From the NCBI GenBank assembly GCA_015059195.1, contig SVAW01000007.1, positions 1 to 35,186 on the forward strand: a DNA stretch of 35,186 nucleotides. The letters are read 5' to 3'. The notes under the pieces are model-generated. The model was not told the DNA's origin, searched no databases, and saw only the letters and a program-made list of their open reading frames with translations. The position numbers and the translations under genes are program-made. The first letter of the stretch is position 1; each line of letters begins with the position of its first letter. This DNA comes from Bacillota bacterium (GTDB lineage: Bacteria; Bacillota_I; Bacilli_A; RF39; UBA660). Below, one piece after another: positions 31,195 through 35,186 of the stretch.

Positions 31195-32193
31195 ATGAGA
31201 AAGAAAATATTAATAGGATTTGCATGTTTATTAAGTTTTTTTATGATTGGGTGTGGTAAATACGGGGAAGATGATGTTATTAAGGATTTAACTAAAAAAA
31301 TTAATAACGCTAAAGGATATTACCTAGATGGTGAGATGGAAATAATTAATAATGAAGAAAGCTATAAATATAATGTTGAGGTATCTTATGCAAAAGACGA
31401 TAATTTTAAAGTTAGTTTAAAAAATCAAACGAATAATCATGAGCAAATTATTTTGCGCAATTCTGATGGAGTATACGTGTTAACCCCATCTTTGAATAAA
31501 AGTTTTAAATTTCAAAGTGATTGGCCATATAATAATTCACAAAGCTATTTGTTGCAGGTATTATTATCAGATATAGAGAGTGATAAAGAAAGAGTATTTA
31601 CAGAGACTGATGATGGATATTCTATTATATCTAAGGTAAATTATTCAAACAATAGAAGTTTGATAAAACAGATTATATATATTGACAAGAACATCAATAT
31701 AACAAAAGTAGAGGTTTTAGATGAAAATGACGTTGTGAAAATTAGAATGACTTTTAAAAATACTGATTTAAATGCTACTTTTGATGCGGAACATTTCAAA
31801 TTAGAAAAATGTATGGAGTCAGCAGATGTTGAAGACAAATCAGAACCAGTGGTTAGCATAGATGAAATTATTTTCCCAATGTATATACCGGCCAACACAT
31901 ATTTGTCTGGTCAGGAAAAAGTTGATGTCACTTCAGGCGAGAGAATAATATTAACGTTTGACGGAGATAAGCCATTTGTATTAGTACAAGAAACTGTTAA
32001 CTACGGAAATGATTCAGTAATACCAACTTTTGGAGAACCGATATTTATTACAGATACCATTGGCGCCATATCTGAACATGCAGTAAGCTGGGTAAGTAAT
32101 GGTATAGAGTATTATGTATCTTCTAGTGCGTTATCTAAGGAAGAGTTATTAGAAGTTGCTAATTCATTAAGTGTTATGCCAGTAGGAAAATAG
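31195..32193 (+). CDS. LolA-fold lipoprotein, YdcC/GerS-like
   Basis: Lipoprotein of 332 residues with lipobox FMIGC (Cys20). The region 30-205 resembles LolA/RseB-fold lipoproteins: AKGYYLDGEMEII, NFKVSLKNQTNN, IILRNSDGVYVLTPSLNKSF, and LIKQIIYIDKNINI-x-KVEVLD. A C-terminal domain follows (residues 220-332), ending YYVSSSALSKEELLEVANSL, similar to DUF4367-type sensors. In sporulating bacteria such proteins include Bacillus YdcC and Clostridioides GerS, the latter a partner of CwlD. The sigma-E-like promoter supports a sporulation role. The assignment is by pattern and not certain. Confidence 0.72.
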   Translation: MRKKILIGFACLLSFFMIGCGKYGEDDVIKDLTKKINNAKGYYLDGEMEIINNEESYKYNVEVSYAKDDNFKVSLKNQTNNHEQIILRNSDGVYVLTPSLNKSFKFQSDWPYNNSQSYLLQVLLSDIESDKERVFTETDDGYSIISKVNYSNNRSLIKQIIYIDKNINITKVEVLDENDVVKIRMTFKNTDLNATFDAEHFKLEKCMESADVEDKSEPVVSIDEIIFPMYIPANTYLSGQEKVDVTSGERIILTFDGDKPFVLVQETVNYGNDSVIPTFGEPIFITDTIGAISEHAVSWVSNGIEYYVSSSALSKEELLEVANSLSVMPVGK

Positions 32194-32213
32194 ATATGCA
32201 ATATCTATTTTTT
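32188..32213 (+). terminator. Intrinsic terminator
   Basis: ATAGATA pairs with TATCTAT around a 5-nt loop, then T residues. Confidence 0.75.
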
Positions 32214-32269
32214 GAAAAAACTTTATTTTTTTGAAAATAGTGTGCTATAATAATTATCAGGTGATTAAA

Positions 32270-32803
32270 ATGTCAAAAACAAAACAAATAGCAAAGAAAA
32301 AAGTAGAAGCAAAAAAGAATGTAATTGATGATAAAGTTGCATCAAACAATGAAATTGTCAAATTAATTAAAATAGTATTAATATTATGTGCAGTTTTATT
32401 GTTATTTTACTTTCTAACGGAGTTTGTAAATCAAAAATTGAATCAGAATGAATACTCAGAAAATACTACTCCAACTATTCAATATAGTAAAATATTGGTA
32501 GGACAAATTTTAAATCGTGATGAAAAAGAATATTATGTGCTTGTGGAAGCTAAAAATGATCAATATTTAGACTTATATAATTATTATTTATCAAGTGCTA
32601 AAGAAGACGGCTTAACATATTATACTGTTGATTTGAGCGATGTGTTTAATGGTAATCATTTAGGTGATGAAACAGATGTAGATGGAGATGTGTCTCAGTT
32701 TAAATTTGCTGATACAACATTATTACGAATTAAAAAGGGCAAAGTATATAAGGTATATTCTGATAGGGAAGCAATTGTTGATTATTTAGAAAAATTAAAA
32801 TAG
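32270..32803 (+). CDS. Single-span membrane protein, thioredoxin-like outside domain
   Basis: Protein of 177 residues. A lysine-rich cytoplasmic start (KQIAKKKVEAKKN) precedes one span (about residues 36-55, IKIVLILCAVLLLFYF) and an outside domain. The domain resembles a thioredoxin fold (EYYVLVEAKNDQYLDLYNYY, TYYTVDLSD, FADTTLLRIKKGKVYKVYSD) but lacks C-x-x-C. The ATG at 32270 follows AGGTGAT. An extended -10 (TGC-TATAAT) lies near 32246. Own terminator follows. Confidence 0.7.
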   Translation: MSKTKQIAKKKVEAKKNVIDDKVASNNEIVKLIKIVLILCAVLLLFYFLTEFVNQKLNQNEYSENTTPTIQYSKILVGQILNRDEKEYYVLVEAKNDQYLDLYNYYLSSAKEDGLTYYTVDLSDVFNGNHLGDETDVDGDVSQFKFADTTLLRIKKGKVYKVYSDREAIVDYLEKLK

Positions 32804-32824
32804 TTATTGTTAACTATTTTTTTT
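32797..32824 (+). terminator. Intrinsic terminator
   Basis: AAAATAGTTA pairs with TAACTATTTT across a 4-nt loop, followed by T residues. Confidence 0.8.
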
Positions 32825-32832
32825 AATTTAAA

Positions 32833-32851
32833 TGATATAATGTGGTATAAT
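32833..32851 (+). promoter_or_regulatory. Two extended -10 elements before the S41 protease
   Basis: TGA-TATAAT (-10 at 32836-32841) and TGG-TATAAT (-10 at 32846-32851) are arranged in tandem ~30-45 nt before the start codon; neither has a good -35. Confidence 0.45.
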
Positions 32852-32878
32852 ATATATTGATATGATAGGAATGGTAAT

Positions 32879-34084
32879 ATGAAAGATAGAGAAAAATATG
32901 CAGATAAATTTAATTTAAAAGAATTAGTGTGTTTATTGATTGTTGTTGCGTTTGTAAGTTTAGTAACAGGATTTGTTGTTTCATATCGAATGTTGAATGA
33001 TAAATCCAAGGATAGTGATATGTTGGTTGATCAAGAACTATCTACTTTTATAAAAAATTATAATTATATTGTGGATAATTATTACGGCGATATTGACAAA
33101 AACAAACTACTAAACGCAGCTTTAGAGGGAGTGTTAAATTCTTTGGACGATCCTTATACTGCATATATAGATGAAAGCAAAGTTAATAATTTCAATATCA
33201 CGTTAGAAGGTTCTTATGAGGGGTTAGGAATTGAAGTCATAGTGAATGAAGACTCTAAGTTACAAATACTAACTGTTTTTGATAATTCGCCAGCATTTAA
33301 AGCAGGCCTTAATTCGGGGGATATAATTCTAAGAGCCGACAATGAAGAAATTTTAAGCAGTCAGAAGTTTGCGGATGTTATAAAGACAAAAGCAAATGAG
33401 CCTATTAATCTGTTAATTAATAGAGGCGACCAGACTTTTCAGGTAAGTGTGAAAAGAGAGTTGATAACTTTAGAATCTGTGACTTCAAAAGCATTTGAGA
33501 AAAATGGACAGAAAATAGGTTATCTAGGAATATCTATTTTTGCTAATAATACATATGGCCAGTTTAAAACTGCTTTGGAACAACTAGAAAGTAAGAATAT
33601 AAATTCTCTTATCATAGATGTACGTAGTAATACTGGCGGGCATTTAACTTCAGTAGAGAATATTTTAGGATTATTTTTAGATTCATCCCATATTATATAT
33701 AAGATAAAGGATGAAGCTGGTGTGCAAGCGGTTTATTCTGAAGGTTCTATAACAAAAAAATATCCTATAGTTATTTTGACTAATGAGATGAGTGCTTCAG
33801 CCTCAGAAATTTTAACTGCTGCATTAAAAGAGGAGTATGGGGCTAAAAGTGTAGGAGTAAAGACCTATGGTAAGGGTTCGGCACAAGAACTTATAACACT
33901 ACCTGATGGAACTCAATATAAAATAACCACGAAGAAGTGGTTAACTCCGTATGGCCATAGTATAGATTTCGAAGGGATTGACGTAGATTTACCAGTGGAC
34001 TTTAATAGTGATTATTACGATAATCCTGTAGATGATAATGATAAACAACTTCAAGCTGCTATTGACATGTTATTACAAAATTAG
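32879..34084 (+). CDS. S41-family C-terminal processing peptidase
   Basis: Membrane-anchored serine protease of 401 residues. One N-terminal span (about residues 17-38), a helical region, a PDZ domain (about 100-180, SYEGLGIEV, FKAGLNSGDIILRAD) and the S41 catalytic domain with NTGGHL, the Ser in MSASASEIL and the Lys in KTYGKGSA. It resembles CtpA/CtpB. CtpB-type proteases work in sporulation signalling in Bacillus, but general quality control is equally possible. A GGAATGG region precedes the ATG. Confidence 0.92.
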   Translation: MKDREKYADKFNLKELVCLLIVVAFVSLVTGFVVSYRMLNDKSKDSDMLVDQELSTFIKNYNYIVDNYYGDIDKNKLLNAALEGVLNSLDDPYTAYIDESKVNNFNITLEGSYEGLGIEVIVNEDSKLQILTVFDNSPAFKAGLNSGDIILRADNEEILSSQKFADVIKTKANEPINLLINRGDQTFQVSVKRELITLESVTSKAFEKNGQKIGYLGISIFANNTYGQFKTALEQLESKNINSLIIDVRSNTGGHLTSVENILGLFLDSSHIIYKIKDEAGVQAVYSEGSITKKYPIVILTNEMSASASEILTAALKEEYGAKSVGVKTYGKGSAQELITLPDGTQYKITTKKWLTPYGHSIDFEGIDVDLPVDFNSDYYDNPVDDNDKQLQAAIDMLLQN

Positions 34085-34085
34085 G

Positions 34086-34117
34086 AAAGGGAAAAACTTC
34101 TACCCTTTCTTTTTTAT
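34086..34117 (+). terminator. Terminator of the S41 protease gene
   Basis: GAAAGGG pairs with CCCTTTC across an 11-nt loop, then T residues. Confidence 0.8.
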
Positions 34118-34153
34118 TATAAAAGGTTTATAATTGTTTTAGGTGATTAACGA

Positions 34154-34705
34154 GTGAAAAAATTATGTATAGGAGATAGGCTGCAAATACAATGTTATAA
34201 GCATAATGGAAAAATTCATCGTGCTTGGGATGAGGCTGTAGTGCTAGATATAAAAAAAGATTATATTGTGTTTGGAAACAACAAAACAAAAGTGACTGAA
34301 GCAGAAGGAAGTGTTTGGAGAACAAATGAACCTGCGATAATGTATTTTTTTAAAAATAAGTGGTTTAATATTATTGCACAATTAAAAAAGAATGGCATAT
34401 ATTATTATTGTAATATAGCTTCTCCGTTTATAATAGAAGATAATACGGTGAAGTATATTGATTATGACTTGGATTTAAGAATATTTCCAAATGGGGAATA
34501 CAAAATATTAGATCAACTAGAATATCAATATCATAAAAAGATTATGAATTATTCTAACGATTTAGATTTTGTTGTGAACAATGCTTTAGAAGAATTAATT
34601 GAATTTTATAAAGACGGAAACACAATGTTCGATTCTAAGATAAACAAAAAATATCATATGGTATATGAAGAATTAAATAAAGATGAAATAAATAGTAATT
34701 TTTAA
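34154..34705 (+). CDS. DUF402 nucleoside di/triphosphate phosphatase
   Basis: Cytosolic protein of 183 residues matching DUF402, the Ntdp/YgaC group that hydrolyses nucleoside tri- and diphosphates. Typical features are GKIHRAWDEAVVLD, WRTNEPAIMYFFKNKWFNII, YYYCNIASPFI and the acidic metal-binding YIDYDLDLRIFPNGEYKILD. A GTG start at 34154 is chosen because AGGTGATT lies six bases upstream and the sequence agrees with the family from there. It is the last protein gene before the rRNA operon. Confidence 0.88.
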   Translation: MKKLCIGDRLQIQCYKHNGKIHRAWDEAVVLDIKKDYIVFGNNKTKVTEAEGSVWRTNEPAIMYFFKNKWFNIIAQLKKNGIYYYCNIASPFIIEDNTVKYIDYDLDLRIFPNGEYKILDQLEYQYHKKIMNYSNDLDFVVNNALEELIEFYKDGNTMFDSKINKKYHMVYEELNKDEINSNF

Positions 34706-34731
34706 AATTATAATGAATAATATAATGATAT

Positions 34732-34754
34732 AAGCGTTTGTACAAAACGTTTTA
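34732..34754 (+). terminator. Weak terminator after the DUF402 gene
   Basis: AAGCGTTT pairs with AAACGTTT (one wobble) across a 5-nt loop, then TATATT. Confidence 0.45.
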
Positions 34755-34828
34755 TATTGTATAAAAGTTGGGGTTAATGGCAATAAATGTACAAATTAAA
34801 AAAAATAAAAAAAATTGTCGAAAATTGC

Positions 34829-34857
34829 TTGACTTAGCCTTTTGCATTTGATATATT
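34829..34857 (+). promoter_or_regulatory. rRNA promoter P1
   Basis: TTGACT (34829-34834), 17-nt spacer, TATATT (34852-34857). The -10 is framed by GCATT (34844-34848) and AATGC (34861-34865). Confidence 0.8.
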
Positions 34858-34931
34858 AGTAATGCTTTCACAGGAAAAGCCCACAAATTTAAAGTTTAAA
34901 ACAAAAAAAATAAAAAACTTTAAAAAAACGC

Positions 34932-34960
34932 TTGACTTAATCGGAAGCATTTGATATATT
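34932..34960 (+). promoter_or_regulatory. rRNA promoter P2
   Basis: TTGACT (34932-34937), 17-nt spacer, TATATT (34955-34960). It repeats P1 at a distance of 103 bp, including GCATT (34947-34951) and AATGC (34964-34968) around the -10; here the repeat extends to GAAGCATT/AATGCTTC. Confidence 0.8.
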
Positions 34961-34990
34961 AGTAATGCTTCTTGCAAAAAAGAAGCGGAA

Positions 34991-35005
34991 TGATCTTTGA
35001 AAACT
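34991..35005 (+). promoter_or_regulatory. boxA-like rRNA antitermination element
   Basis: TGATCTTTGAAAACT matches the TG(C/T)TCTTTGAAAACT boxA seen in rRNA leaders of Bacilli. Confidence 0.7.
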
Positions 35006-35064
35006 GAGCAAAATGTCAATTCAAAATTAGTTAGGATAATTCAATTCAATTAAAAAAAGTTATT

Positions 35065-35186
<122 letters not shown>

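Overview
The window is AT-rich, densely coded, and reads as a chromosome of a low-GC Gram-positive bacterium (Bacilli in the broad sense, possibly a reduced-genome gut lineage such as RF39/Erysipelotrichia-like groups; this placement is inference). Support comes from the Bacillus-like block ecfA1-ecfA2-ecfT-truA-rplM-rpsI, the cdaA-cdaR pair, Gram-positive lipoproteins and wall enzymes, and the first ~120 nt of a Bacilli-like 16S rRNA at the right end. Standard UGG decoding is supported by a tRNA-Trp with anticodon CCA, and UGA ends only two intact genes.

Layout. 1-120: start of a probable transposase gene on the minus strand, probably the end of an insertion sequence. 274-4469: ECF transporter energizing module, truA, then the L13/S9 ribosomal operon with its own promoter and structured leader. 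4598-5503: an orphan HExxH protein. 5663-7577: an autoregulated GntR(YtrA-type)-ABC ATPase-permease operon. 7688-12913: nucleotidase-like HAD protein, unknown protein, MgtC family protein, L-lactate dehydrogenase, an anchored unknown protein, an rRNA-type methyltransferase and an RluA-type pseudouridine synthase. 12977-18552: a wall-and-stress block: CwlD-like amidase, Abi_2/AbiF HEPN protein, HtrA protease, a minus-strand NlpC/P60 protein, and an amidase with five LysM repeats. 18594-19278: a broken TIR gene. 19444-22097: DUF1538 membrane protein plus double P-II protein, then a CwlJ-type spore cortex hydrolase. 22178-24859: tRNA-Trp, a DUF5662 pseudogene, an unknown gene behind a nested palindrome, and a drug/metabolite transporter. 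24989-28025: LysM protein, thioredoxin-like lipoprotein, stand-alone ClpC-like AAA protein, thioredoxin-like membrane protein, trmL. 28090-34705: acidic membrane protein, cdaA-cdaR (c-di-AMP), DUF378 protein, LolA-fold lipoprotein, anchored protein, S41 protease, DUF402 phosphatase. 34706-35186: tandem rRNA promoters and the 16S start.

The most coherent signal is endospore biology. A close CwlJ-type hydrolase, a CwlD-type amidase, a signal-less LysM amidase resembling CwlC, a LysM-only protein and a YdcC/GerS-like lipoprotein occur together. A near-consensus sigma-E-type promoter lies before the lipoprotein and a sigma-K-type promoter before the LysM-only protein. The oddest items are the TIR gene whose single internal stop is a TGA exactly where the family has Trp, the orphan single-module ClpC-like ATPase, the DUF1538/double P-II pair, and a nested 46-nt palindrome before an unrecognised gene. 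Housekeeping genes dominate and no large defence island, prophage or CRISPR array is visible. Promoter and terminator calls are by eye.
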